This document shows positions 46,241 through 53,698 of a stretch of DNA of 64,000 bases, piece by piece (within the stretch, counting starts at the first letter, position 1; every line of letters starts with the position of its first letter). The translations under genes were made by a program, and so were the position numbers. A model generated the notes under the pieces. It did no database searches, had not been told where the DNA came from, and was given only the letters and a program-made list of their open reading frames with translations. The stretch is taken from contig NZ_QJUO01000016.1 in NCBI RefSeq assembly GCF_004327335.1, positions 1 through 64,000 of the forward strand, read 5' to 3'. This DNA comes from Stutzerimonas kirkiae. Lineage in GTDB: Bacteria; Pseudomonadota; Gammaproteobacteria; Pseudomonadales; Pseudomonadaceae.

Positions 46241-46698
46241 TGAGGGTGTTCCTCCTGTTCGTGACGGCTTTTACCGTCAGGGACCTGGAGACCCGTTGAT
46301 GCTCGGAAAGCCGCATGAAACAAGCTTTCCTGAAGAGTTTTTTACCGTCAAAGACCGGTTCGGTCTCAATAGTAAACAGGAAGGTCTGGATCCGACCTCC
46401 GGGGGCTTACCGTCAGTTCTGTCGCCGACCCGTTCTGCTGGCCGGCGATAGCCACCGATAGAAATCGCGACTTATACTATTAAAATCAACAAGTTAAGTC
46501 ACTTCTACCGATACCTGGCGATAGCCCTCGAAAGACGCTCCGTCATTCCCACTCGATCATCAACAAGCCACGCAGACCCGCGTGGCTTAAGGGATTTTCA
46601 GTGATCGACATGGGCCTCTACCGTCGCTCTTACCGTCAGAAACGCACATCCTTTTCTGGCGCGGGTTTACGGGGCATCGGCCTATCATCAATCAGCGC
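46241..46698. other. attP-like region with repeated arm sites
   Basis: This 458-bp space between int and the AbiE genes has no gene. It holds direct repeats TTACCGTCA(R) at 46271-46280, 46342-46351, 46407-46416 and 46630-46639, and a looser copy at 46618. A second repeat, GGCGATAGCC, occurs at 46445-46454 and 46517-46526. The guaA-tail core lies between the third and fourth TTACCGTCA copies. Repeated decamers on both sides of a core are how integrase arm-type sites are arranged in an attP or at the junction of tandem elements. Confidence 0.6.
46543..46560 (-). other. guaA 3'-end att core between the two elements
   Basis: On the minus strand this reads ATGATCGAGTGGGAATGA, the usual last codons of GMP synthase (Ile-Glu-Trp-Glu-stop). 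The guaA body does not continue to the right, so this is a duplicated att core, not the gene itself. It lies 303 bp upstream of the integrase start, as expected for islands that integrate at guaA. Confidence 0.75.
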
Positions 46699-47619
46699 CT
46701 AGGATAACGCAGACATCCGCGTCGCGAGCAAGTCGGTCTGCTCAGAAAATTTCTTCGCATCGGTCTTCTGCAACTGTGCCAGATTGTGCAGCTTCCAGCG
46801 GATGCCTGGCAGTTGTTCGAGGTGCGCGATGCCCAGCAGCGACCACTCCGGCGTACCAGCAACCAACGACAGCAAGAAGCGCCGCTCGTTGTCGTCCAAG
46901 CCCTCCTGGATTTCGCGCGCCATGCGTTCTCGCGCGGCGAGCAATGCATCGAGTGGCACCGGCTCGGTCGTCATGCCTCGGAAGTTGTGCGCGTAGTCGT
47001 GCCGGATGTCCCGCAGCGGCGGGAACAGCACTTCATGGATAGGCCGGTTGCTGCTGGATAGATAGACCACGAAAGCGCGTCGGATGCCGGGCGTGATGCC
47101 CTCGTGCACGAAAAGCTGCATCACATCGAACAAGTCGCGCGGGTGTTGCCGATCCAGTGCCGCCACCAGCTTCCCGCCGTACACGTCCTCCAGCGACACC
47201 ACCGGGATGTCCAGATCGGCCATCAGCACGTCGCGCGCGGTCGGTGTGAGCGAAGCGCGGCGCACCGGCTGCACCGTGCCGCGCATGACGAAGTTGACTT
47301 CGATCTTGACCTCGATCGAGCCGCGGCGCACCAGCAACTTCGTCTCCCCTGCTGCTGCCACCGGTGCGTGTGTCTGGAACCCTCGCGTCTTCAACCGCTC
47401 GGCGGCCTGCCGGACTGCCTCGTTGATTCGCGTCAGCGCCGCGTCACGCGGCAGCGTGTGATCGGGAAAGACCAGATCGAGGTCCACCGACAAGCGCGGC
47501 ATGTCGCGGACGAACAGATTGATCGCCGTGCCGCCCTTCAATGCGAAGGTGTCGTCCACGAACATCAGCGGCGCCACCTGCGTCAGCAGGCGCGCGGTAT
47601 CGAGATAGATCTGGTTCAT
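46699..47619 (-). CDS. abiEii: AbiEii-type nucleotidyltransferase toxin
   Basis: This 306-residue protein has the nucleotidyltransferase signature DTFALKGGTAINLF followed by LSVDLDLVF (GG..N/S plus DxD metal site), and later VVSLEDVYGGKLVAALDRQHPRDLFDV. This is the AbiEii/AbiGii toxin family, which halts growth, in known cases by adding nucleotides to tRNA. It overlaps the antitoxin gene by 4 bp and is translated after it. The system is expected to give phage abortive infection or island maintenance. Confidence 0.92.
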   Translation of the reverse strand: MNQIYLDTARLLTQVAPLMFVDDTFALKGGTAINLFVRDMPRLSVDLDLVFPDHTLPRDAALTRINEAVRQAAERLKTRGFQTHAPVAAAGETKLLVRRGSIEVKIEVNFVMRGTVQPVRRASLTPTARDVLMADLDIPVVSLEDVYGGKLVAALDRQHPRDLFDVMQLFVHEGITPGIRRAFVVYLSSSNRPIHEVLFPPLRDIRHDYAHNFRGMTTEPVPLDALLAARERMAREIQEGLDDNERRFLLSLVAGTPEWSLLGIAHLEQLPGIRWKLHNLAQLQKTDAKKFSEQTDLLATRMSALS

Positions 47620-48353
47620 GGCTTGAGCACCAGCAGACCATCAGCCGATCGGGACACCCAGGGCCTGTCGCTGCCCGTTGGCAGCGTGGCCGGGTCGAGC
47701 TTGGCTGCCCAAGGCAACGAACCCTCGCGGCCGAGTTGCAGGCATAGCCGCACGGTCTTGACGCTCGTGCAGCGTTGCAAGAGTTCGCGCAGCACGTCGG
47801 CGCGCAGGCTGTAGGCGCTCTCGACGAGTTCGCGGGCTTCCTGCAATGGTTGACGCACGCCGACTTCGCTCAACAGTTCCAGCAATGCGCGCTCCGGCGC
47901 GGACACCTGCGGCGCCCCGCTGCGCTTCTCGAACGGGCCGACGTGTAGCAAGACGTCCGGCTGCTCGTCGAACAGACGCTTGCGGTGGTACTCGGCCGGG
48001 AAACGTTCGGTGAACCATTCCGGCAGACGCGCTGCCGTCCAGCCATACAGGTGCAGCGCGGGCTGCTGCGACACGTACTGGCGCACGCCGTACCAGTCCA
48101 GGGCCGACTTGCCGCCAACGTGCAACCCCGCGAACCTGCGCTGCAACAGCAGCAGGCTGGGATGCAGAGCCAGGGTGTCGTTCGGACGGCCATAGACGCC
48201 GCGCGCCAGGCGCGTGAGCCATCCTGCCCGGACGTAGTGGACGGCCAAGTCGGCGGAGATGCCCAGCGCCGCCAAATCCTCCGAGGTCAGTGGCGTCCCC
48301 GGTGCCAGCCGGGTGTAGAGCGCATTTAGCTTGCTTGTATTCGTCGGAGCCAT
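47616..48353 (-). CDS. abiEi: AbiEi-type antitoxin
   Basis: This 245-residue protein has an N-terminal wHTH (LTSEDLAALGISADLAVHYVRAGWLTRLARGVY) and a C-terminal antitoxin domain (SAPERALLELLSEVGVRQPLQEARELVESAYSLR). AbiEi autorepresses the operon and counteracts the toxin in a type IV manner. The start at 48353 (MAPTNTSKLNALYTRL) is preferred to an upstream start because a regulatory inverted repeat lies just beyond it. It is coupled to the toxin by an ATGA overlap. Confidence 0.92.
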   Translation of the reverse strand: MAPTNTSKLNALYTRLAPGTPLTSEDLAALGISADLAVHYVRAGWLTRLARGVYGRPNDTLALHPSLLLLQRRFAGLHVGGKSALDWYGVRQYVSQQPALHLYGWTAARLPEWFTERFPAEYHRKRLFDEQPDVLLHVGPFEKRSGAPQVSAPERALLELLSEVGVRQPLQEARELVESAYSLRADVLRELLQRCTSVKTVRLCLQLGREGSLPWAAKLDPATLPTGSDRPWVSRSADGLLVLKP

Positions 48354-48407
48354 ACTACGATTTTTATAACTTTTCCAAGCACAAGTCAATTTGATATGTT
48401 GTCACCA

Positions 48408-48426
48408 GTCGTAGCCTTGATACGAC
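48408..48426. promoter_or_regulatory. Candidate AbiEi operator
   Basis: GTCGTA (48408-48413) and TACGAC (48421-48426) form an inverted repeat with a 7-base spacer, 55 bp upstream of the AbiEi start. A related half site (CTACGA) sits at 48355-48360 next to the start codon. The 12-mer TAACTTTTCCAA occurs twice (about 48367 and 48432). AbiEi proteins bind inverted repeats in their own promoter. The rest of the 331-bp space (48354-48684) shows no gene. Confidence 0.55.
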
Positions 48427-48684
48427 AATGGTAACTTTTCCAAAATCTCATCTCCTTCGGCGTAGCCGCACGGGAAGACGGTCGGTTGTCGCCTCCCCTG
48501 CCCCGCCGAATCCCCGATCCCCGTACCAGTGTCAAGCCCCTAGCGAAAGCCGCCAGGGGATAAAAATCTTTACAAGACATGGGGTTATCTCTACTTCAGG
48601 CCGCTTCGACAGACTGTTGCTTTGTGGGGTAAGAGCCACGTGAGAGCGTCGCGATAGAAAGCCAGGGCGTACAACAAGCTCCGT

Positions 48685-49611
48685 TCAACCTGCACTGCGG
48701 AGCGCATCAGCATGCAATATCCGGAGACCGCGCACCCGACTCAAGAGGCGCTTTTCGATCTGACCCGCAGCGATGACGCTTCCCAAGAGGCTTTCGATGG
48801 CAGCACGACGCTCCGCTAGGTCACCACTGCCCAGATTCCGAGATTGCAACCAGATGCCGAACTCCTTCGATGGCAATACTGCTATACCTTGGGCACTCAC
48901 CAGAACGCCCGTCACCACTTTCTGACTATCCGCTGCGTAGATCCGATCTTTGTGGTACTGCAGCCCATGCGAATGCACGACTTTCTTTACATCCCAGAGA
49001 AACGCCGGCGTCGCGCTTCTTCCTGAAAACGTCATGTCGTCGACGTAAAGCGTGAACTTCACGCCGCGGCTCTCCGCCAATGCGGACAACTCGTCGAACA
49101 TTGGGCGTGTAGCAAAATATGCAAGCAGCTGGCTAACGCAGCTTCCTGTCGGGACATGACTATCGTAGATACAAAGTTTAGTCAGCAAGCCAGAGACGTC
49201 TGGGCTGCATCGCATGACCTCATGAAAGAATCGATATACCCGCGCAGCGTCAACCGATGGGTAAAATTTCTTGATATCGAGTTTTACGAGTGGCACCGCA
49301 CCTACATGCTCTTGTGCATTCGTTATGTACGATCGCCCCTTAACTCCAGACTGCAGGTATGCTGGCTTCTCAATGCGCTCAAAGAGCACAAACAGGCGGC
49401 GATGCAATCGTTCCAAGATGGGCTTCGGTGTTTCGACCTGCCGCCGCTTCTCGCCCTGGATTATATGAAACACTCGAAAGTTGTCGCCATGCCCAGCGAT
49501 CCTTTCAAGAAGATCAATATCGGCGTTAAAGATCTCCGCCGCAAGCCTTTTCCTACTCTGCATGCGGTAAAGAGGAGATTGATGCAGCGGATACGTCTTT
49601 CGGACTTTCAC
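48685..49611 (-). CDS. Retron reverse transcriptase
   Basis: This 308-residue RT has the RT3 motif LDIKKFYPSV (Asp112), the catalytic YVDD (residues 189-192) and both retron signatures: NAXXH (NAQEH, 98-102) and VTG (233-235). It should make msDNA from the upstream ncRNA. The RT4 region reads PTGSCVSQLLAYFAT in place of the usual PQGSPTSPxLSN, so it is a diverged member. It overlaps the Xre gene by 4 bp, and the two are probably one functional unit with the small ORF further upstream. Confidence 0.92.
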   Translation of the reverse strand: MKVRKTYPLHQSPLYRMQSRKRLAAEIFNADIDLLERIAGHGDNFRVFHIIQGEKRRQVETPKPILERLHRRLFVLFERIEKPAYLQSGVKGRSYITNAQEHVGAVPLVKLDIKKFYPSVDAARVYRFFHEVMRCSPDVSGLLTKLCIYDSHVPTGSCVSQLLAYFATRPMFDELSALAESRGVKFTLYVDDMTFSGRSATPAFLWDVKKVVHSHGLQYHKDRIYAADSQKVVTGVLVSAQGIAVLPSKEFGIWLQSRNLGSGDLAERRAAIESLLGSVIAAGQIEKRLLSRVRGLRILHADALRSAG

Positions 49612-49904
49612 GTAACCTCGTCCTTGTCAGCAATCCATTGCAACATCTTCAGTGCCTTGCCGGCAATTGCCGCACGCGCTCGCTCCGAACGAGATGGATT
49701 CTCTAAATTCTCAGAGAAGAACAGGAATGACGACAACGGCATACCAAACGTGTCTGCATATCGTTGCAGAAGCTCCAAAGTCGGCGCCTTTTTCCCGTTC
49801 TCAAGCTCTGACAGATAGGACTTTGAAATATCCAGGCGTTGCGCTAGCTCCGACTGATTCAGATCGTGGAACACGCGCACCAAACGCAGTGCTTCGTGTT
49901 GCAT
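49608..49904 (-). CDS. Xre-family HTH protein of the retron
   Basis: This 98-residue protein has an Xre HTH over residues 14-56 (LNQSELAQRLDISKSYLSELENGKKAPTLELLQRYADTFG) and a C-terminal tail of about 40 residues (ENPSRSERARAAIAGKALKMLQWIADKDEV). GGAGAG lies four bases before the ATG. It overlaps the RT gene by 4 bp. HTH proteins are the accessory protein in some retron types, where they may be effector, regulator or antitoxin. Confidence 0.9.
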   Translation of the reverse strand: MQHEALRLVRVFHDLNQSELAQRLDISKSYLSELENGKKAPTLELLQRYADTFGMPLSSFLFFSENLENPSRSERARAAIAGKALKMLQWIADKDEVT

Positions 49905-50088
49905 GAAACTCTCCTATGTGTTTCACATAAAAAGTCCAGGGGTCATCCCTGAACAGCTTGTACAAGTACCAGATCAGCCTCGCGGCCCAAATGATCACTT
50001 TCAGTACGCCGGGATGGCGAAGCCATTTCCGGATGCTGCTCAAAAATGCATACCAACGGCTTGGACGCTCACGCTTTTGTTCAGTCAT
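49801..50088 (-). CDS. Small hydrophobic ORF upstream of the retron Xre gene
   Basis: This 95-residue frame starts after an excellent ribosome binding site (AAGGAG, 6-base spacing). Its N-terminal half is basic, followed by a likely membrane-associating helix (VLKVIIWAARLIWYLYKLF, about residues 29-47) and a polar tail. Its 3' third overlaps the Xre gene by 104 bp in another frame, which is unusual, so the real product could end earlier through a mutation or may be genuine out-of-frame overlap. I recognise no family. Its place between the retron RNA and the Xre/RT genes makes it a possible third retron component or toxin. Confidence 0.5.
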   Translation of the reverse strand: MTEQKRERPSRWYAFLSSIRKWLRHPGVLKVIIWAARLIWYLYKLFRDDPWTFYVKHIGEFHATRSTAFGARVPRSESVGASATPGYFKVLSVRA

Positions 50089-50131
50089 TTCTGACTCCTT
50101 CTCAGTAACGACCCCGCACCATGCGGGGCCT

Positions 50132-50327
50132 CTCGTCAGTCACAGAGAAGACGGAGAGAACGTCGGCACTTTTACCCCTGGGCTCTCAACCGGTCCCGGA
50201 ACTCGTCCGGGACCGGCTTCGCCGCAGGATCGACCCGACCGGACCAACCCGACCAGTGCCATGCCCGCGGTGAACATCAGCAGCCTTTCGGCCGCCACGA
50301 GCGCTTACGCGCCCCTCGCTTGACGAG
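50132..50327 (-). ncRNA. Candidate retron msr-msd RNA
   Basis: On the minus strand the region opens with CTCGTCA (50327-50321) and closes with its perfect complement TGACGAG (50138-50132), a 7-bp a1/a2-type repeat 196 nt apart. Directly after a1 comes AGCGAGGGG, like AGCGAGAGG in Ec86. The branching guanosine would be at 50319. Inside, a GC hairpin (CGAGGGGCGC/GCGCTCG) could be in msr. A long stem, CCGGTCCCGG with CCGGGACCGG (about 50190-50217), could be msd. Another hairpin (CCCCGC/GCGGGG, 50112-50127) follows before the small ORF. This is prediction from structure only. Confidence 0.7.
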
Positions 50328-50352
50328 TGCTCTCTTTAGCCCAAGCGAACAA

Positions 50353-50381
50353 AGCATAACAAAGAAGGTCGCAAATGGCAA
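50353..50381 (-). promoter_or_regulatory. Retron operon promoter
   Basis: On the minus strand TTGCCA (50376-50381) and TATGCT (50353-50358) are separated by 17 bp, a good sigma-70 promoter. The start point would be about 50,346, roughly 20 nt before the a1 repeat of the candidate msr-msd RNA and about 258 nt before the small ORF. The rest of the space to 50,482 shows no gene. Confidence 0.65.
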
Positions 50382-50482
50382 TCAAAGTTCGCTGGTAGCG
50401 AACGCGGTGTCCGTGCAAATTTGAGTCGGCTTACGAAGCGCTCACCTCTTGGAGACCTGGCCTGTGCGGCTTCACCTTCGAC

Positions 50483-50698
50483 CTATTGCCTTTTCCGGAA
50501 CCCCCGATCCCCCGCGATGAAGGCTTCGAGCATGTGCGGGATCAGTGTCACGGCATCAACTGCTTCGCCATAGGTCTGCGCATGCAGCGCGGCGTAGCGG
50601 TCGAGGTCGGCTTTCAAACTGGCTGGGCAGGCGAAGGTCAGCTTGATGCTCTCGGTCTTGGGCAGCGGCCCGAGCCGCAGCTTCTTGGTCGTGTTCAT
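50483..50698 (-). CDS. DUF2274-family small protein of the conjugation module
   Basis: This 71-residue protein reads MNTTKKLRLGPLPKTESIKL and continues with a ribbon-helix-helix-like TFACPASLKADLDRYAALHAQTYGEAVD. This matches DUF2274 proteins that regularly close the trb operon of Tn4371-type elements. Its start overlaps the trbI stop by 4 bp. Function is unknown. A DNA-binding role is plausible from the RHH-like pattern. Confidence 0.85.
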   Translation of the reverse strand: MNTTKKLRLGPLPKTESIKLTFACPASLKADLDRYAALHAQTYGEAVDAVTLIPHMLEAFIAGDRGFRKRQ

Positions 50699-51987
50699 CG
50701 TGAAGTCCCCCGATTGAAGAACAGCGGCTGGTAGGGCCGCAGCACCAGATCCCGGTTGACGATGATGCGCACCGGCAGGCCCGGTCGCTCCGTCAGCGTC
50801 GGTTGGATGTTGAGGTTGCGCCGGGTCATCTCTTGGCCGACCTGATTGATGCTGTCCTGCGCGCTGTCGCGCCCGGCGATGATGACGCGATCCCCGTTCT
50901 GGCGGTTCTCCGGCGCGGCCAGTTCGGCGCCGACGCCCAGCAGCGTGGTCAGCACCGCACCGGCGAAGATGCGATCCCAATGCCAATCGACGCCATCCTC
51001 CAGCCCGGCGTAGCCGGCCGGGTCAGTGCCGGCCAGGTTGTCGAGCGTGAGCGAGGACGTGTCGGGCAGGATGATCCGGTTCCAGACGACTTGAACGCGG
51101 CTCTGCCCGTAGCTGACCTGGCTGTTGTAGCGGCCGAGGATGCGCGAACCCTGCGGGATCAGCAGAAACTTGCCCGTAGCCGTGTCATAGATCGGCTCCG
51201 TGACCGTGGCAATCACGTCGCCCGGTAGATCGGACTTGATACCCGTCACCAGCGCCCCGGCGATCACCGTGCCGGCCATGACTTGATACGGCGATGCCGG
51301 CATTTGCAGGTTGCCGGAATTACGGGTTTCCGTGGTTCCGGCTTGCTGGAACGCCTCCTTCTGGTCTTGCCGGTTCTGCACGGCGGTTGGGTCGGCAGGC
51401 TGGGCCGCCGTCGAGGCCGGCCCGGCCGCCATCGGGTCGAAGGCCGCATTGGCGGCGAAGCCCGGCGCGGCGGCCACCTGCGACTGCGCCACCGGCGCGG
51501 CCTGCTGAGTGCCGGTGCGGAAGAACACAGATGATGCCGCCGCTTCCTCGGCCTCCTTCAACCGGGTCAGGCGTTCCGCCTCGGCCGGGTCGTGACCGGG
51601 TGTGGCGTAGGCGGCCACGGCCGGCTGCTGCGAATTCACGATGGCCGGCCCAAGGTCGCCCGGCAGCGGTGGCCCCAGTTCCGGAACCTCTGGCGGCAAC
51701 GTCGGTGGCAACTTCGAGTAGTCGGCCGGAAGCTGGTCGAGTCCTTCGGAGCGCGAGACGCGATCCACGTTGTAAAGCTCGGCCTGCTCGCTGGCCCCGT
51801 GCCGCTGCGGTTGCAGCGACCACATCAGCGCACCGAGCACGGCGACCGACAGGCCGCCGGCGAGGATGGCCAGTGTGCGCCGGTTCAACCGTGTGACCGG
51901 CCGAGGCTGAGCGCGCAATGCCACCGCCTCGGGTTCGACCTTGCCCGCCTGCGGCGCGGCAACGTCAGGAGTGTCATCCTGGCGCAT
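50695..51987 (-). CDS. trbI: Conjugal transfer protein TrbI (VirB10-like)
   Basis: This 430-residue protein has a cytoplasmic N-tail, one transmembrane helix (TLAILAGGLSVAVLGALMW), a proline-rich periplasmic stretch and the C-terminal VirB10 domain (VMAGTVIAGALVTGIKSDLPGDVIATVTEPIYDTATGKFLLIPQGSRILG). It spans the envelope as part of the type IV secretion core complex. It sits in the tightly packed trb operon, 2 bp after trbG. Confidence 0.95.
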   Translation of the reverse strand: MRQDDTPDVAAPQAGKVEPEAVALRAQPRPVTRLNRRTLAILAGGLSVAVLGALMWSLQPQRHGASEQAELYNVDRVSRSEGLDQLPADYSKLPPTLPPEVPELGPPLPGDLGPAIVNSQQPAVAAYATPGHDPAEAERLTRLKEAEEAAASSVFFRTGTQQAAPVAQSQVAAAPGFAANAAFDPMAAGPASTAAQPADPTAVQNRQDQKEAFQQAGTTETRNSGNLQMPASPYQVMAGTVIAGALVTGIKSDLPGDVIATVTEPIYDTATGKFLLIPQGSRILGRYNSQVSYGQSRVQVVWNRIILPDTSSLTLDNLAGTDPAGYAGLEDGVDWHWDRIFAGAVLTTLLGVGAELAAPENRQNGDRVIIAGRDSAQDSINQVGQEMTRRNLNIQPTLTERPGLPVRIIVNRDLVLRPYQPLFFNRGTSR

Positions 51988-51989
51988 GG

Positions 51990-52985
51990 TCAGTTCCTCC
52001 GCGTGCCATCCGTGCGCTCGATGCGCACCACGTCGCCCCCGTCCCCGCCCAAGCGAAGTTCAGCCGCACCGAACAGCCGATCGACGATGTAGTACGGCGG
52101 GCGGAAGCGGTAGTTCACCAGTTGCCCGTCGCCCTGCGCGCCGATGACGAACAACGGCGGCAACTCGCCTTGGGCGATGCCCGGCGGGAACTGGATATAG
52201 ACCTTCTCGCCGTCATCGAAGGCGCGCAGCGGCTTCCACGGCGGATTGCTGCCGCTGATCGCGTAGCGGAAACGGATGCGCTCCAGCGACAGGCCGGTAT
52301 CGACCGGCGCAGCCGTCTGCGCGGCCTGCGCCTGGCGCTGCAAGGCCAACATCCTGTCTCTCGGATAGTCCCAGGACACCGACGCCATCCACGCCTTCTC
52401 GGTCGAGGTCAGCTCCAGCAGGTACGTTCTGCGGCTGGTCGTGATGACGAGGTTCGTCTTCAACCCGGAACGGATCGGCTTGACCAGCACATTGATGCGC
52501 AGCTCGTCGCCGCTGCCGCTGGACGTGTCGCCGACGATCCAGCGCACGGTATCGCCGGCGGCGACCGTAACCAGTTCCTCGCCTGGCTGGAGCGAAATCA
52601 CGGTCACGCGCCCCGGCGCGGCATAGACCTGATACAGCGCGCCGTCGGTGAAGGGCCAGACTTGAATCGCATTGACGTAGCCCTCGCGCGACGGCGCGAT
52701 GCGCGCCTCGGCGTTGGCCTTCGATACGCGCACGGTTTCGTCGGCCGGCTCCGGCTCCGGCGCGGGCGGCGCTTCGTCCACCTCCGGCAGCGGCTTCAAC
52801 TGTGCCGGCAGCGCTAGCGGCTCGGGAATGGCAACGACCTCCACCGGCTGGGGCGGTTCGGGCAGCGGCTGCGCCCGGACCGGCTCATCGAGCAAAATGG
52901 TCGGCGGCGGCTTGCCCTGAGTGGCGCAGCCCGCCAGGACAAGAAGCATCAACGGCAAAGCGTAAAAGCGGAAAGGCAGGTTCAT
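51990..52985 (-). CDS. trbG: Conjugal transfer protein TrbG (VirB9-like)
   Basis: This 331-residue protein has a lipoprotein-type signal (LVLAGC), a proline-rich linker and the VirB9 beta-sandwich region (VRVSKANAEARIAPSREGYVNAIQVWPFTDGALYQVYAAPGRVTVISLQPGEEL to YAISGSNPPWKPLRAFDDGEKVYIQFP). It is an outer-membrane core-complex component. The ATG at 52985 overlaps the trbF stop by 4 bp. Confidence 0.94.
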   Translation of the reverse strand: MNLPFRFYALPLMLLVLAGCATQGKPPPTILLDEPVRAQPLPEPPQPVEVVAIPEPLALPAQLKPLPEVDEAPPAPEPEPADETVRVSKANAEARIAPSREGYVNAIQVWPFTDGALYQVYAAPGRVTVISLQPGEELVTVAAGDTVRWIVGDTSSGSGDELRINVLVKPIRSGLKTNLVITTSRRTYLLELTSTEKAWMASVSWDYPRDRMLALQRQAQAAQTAAPVDTGLSLERIRFRYAISGSNPPWKPLRAFDDGEKVYIQFPPGIAQGELPPLFVIGAQGDGQLVNYRFRPPYYIVDRLFGAAELRLGGDGGDVVRIERTDGTRRN

Positions 52986-53686
52986 GGCTTGGCTCCTTCG
53001 GAAGAATCCAGCTCGCGGCTCCACGACAGGCCGTTGACGTAGATGCCCAGCGGGTTGTGGCGCAGACGTTCCTCGGTGCGCGGGGTTTGCAGCACGATGG
53101 ACACCACGGCCGTCCACCGCTCCAGCCCGGCGGCCGCGCCATTGACGTAGCGGCGTTCCGTCCAGCGCACGTTGAAAGACGTGTCGCTGGCGCGCACGAC
53201 ACTGGTGATCTGCACCGTCACCGACTCGCGGCCGATGCGTGCGAACGGGTCGTTGGTGCGGGCGTGGTCGTTGAGCACGGCCGCGCCCCTGTCGGTCGCG
53301 TAGTCGTAGGCATCCAGCCAGTTCTGCCGCACCACGATGGGGTCGATGGACAGCGATCGAACCAGCGTGATGAAGCGCGCGATGTGGTGCGCCGTCTGCG
53401 CGTCGTTGGGCCGGTACGGCGTGGCCGCTTCACCCACTGCGCGTACCTGGCCGGCGTTGTCCACTTCGACCACATAGGGCGTCACGAAGGACTGCGCCGA
53501 ACGCCAGACCAGGCCGCCGGCCATCAGCAAGGCCAGCACCAGGCAGCCGAAGGCCATCAGCCGCCAGTTCTTGGCCTGCACGCGGGCCGAGCCGATACGC
53601 TCGTCCCACACCTGCGCGGCGGATTGGTATGGGGTGGCAGGCTGCGGCGTATCGGCATAGCGCACCTGCGGTCGCTTGAATCGCAT
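52982..53686 (-). CDS. trbF: Conjugal transfer protein TrbF (VirB8-like)
   Basis: This 234-residue protein has an N-terminal cytoplasmic segment, a transmembrane helix (WRLMAFGCLVLALLMAGGLVW) and a VirB8-like periplasmic NTF2 fold (HIARFITLVRSLSIDPIVVRQNWLDAYDYATDRG). It nucleates the inner-membrane part of the type IV secretion apparatus. It is preceded by trbL with a 12-bp gap. Confidence 0.94.
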   Translation of the reverse strand: MRFKRPQVRYADTPQPATPYQSAAQVWDERIGSARVQAKNWRLMAFGCLVLALLMAGGLVWRSAQSFVTPYVVEVDNAGQVRAVGEAATPYRPNDAQTAHHIARFITLVRSLSIDPIVVRQNWLDAYDYATDRGAAVLNDHARTNDPFARIGRESVTVQITSVVRASDTSFNVRWTERRYVNGAAAGLERWTAVVSIVLQTPRTEERLRHNPLGIYVNGLSWSRELDSSEGAKP

Positions 53687-53698
53687 GGTCGTCTCTCC

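Larger units (their letters stand above)
24896..46552. mobile_element. Element A: guaA-associated genomic island, conjugation module lost
   Basis: The span is bounded by two guaA-tail-like sequences and has a P4-type integrase at its right end. Cargo is a B6-related operon, SoxR-mexGHI-opmD, AraC/AhpD-like genes, an orphan AbiEi with an IS200 remnant, and Fic. No conjugation genes remain except the truncated traR-like gene at the left boundary. With a frameshifted integrase it is probably immobile. The boundaries are inferred, not proven. Confidence 0.6.

Noticed and set aside
44718-46698. tRNA gene as integration target
   Set aside because: No tRNA cloverleaf or 3'-terminal TPsiC pattern is seen near int; the guaA tail explains the att core better.
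48428-48684. A second small gene or ncRNA between AbiE and the retron
   Set aside because: Short frames here lack ribosome binding sites and similarity, and no stable structure stands out apart from the operator repeats.
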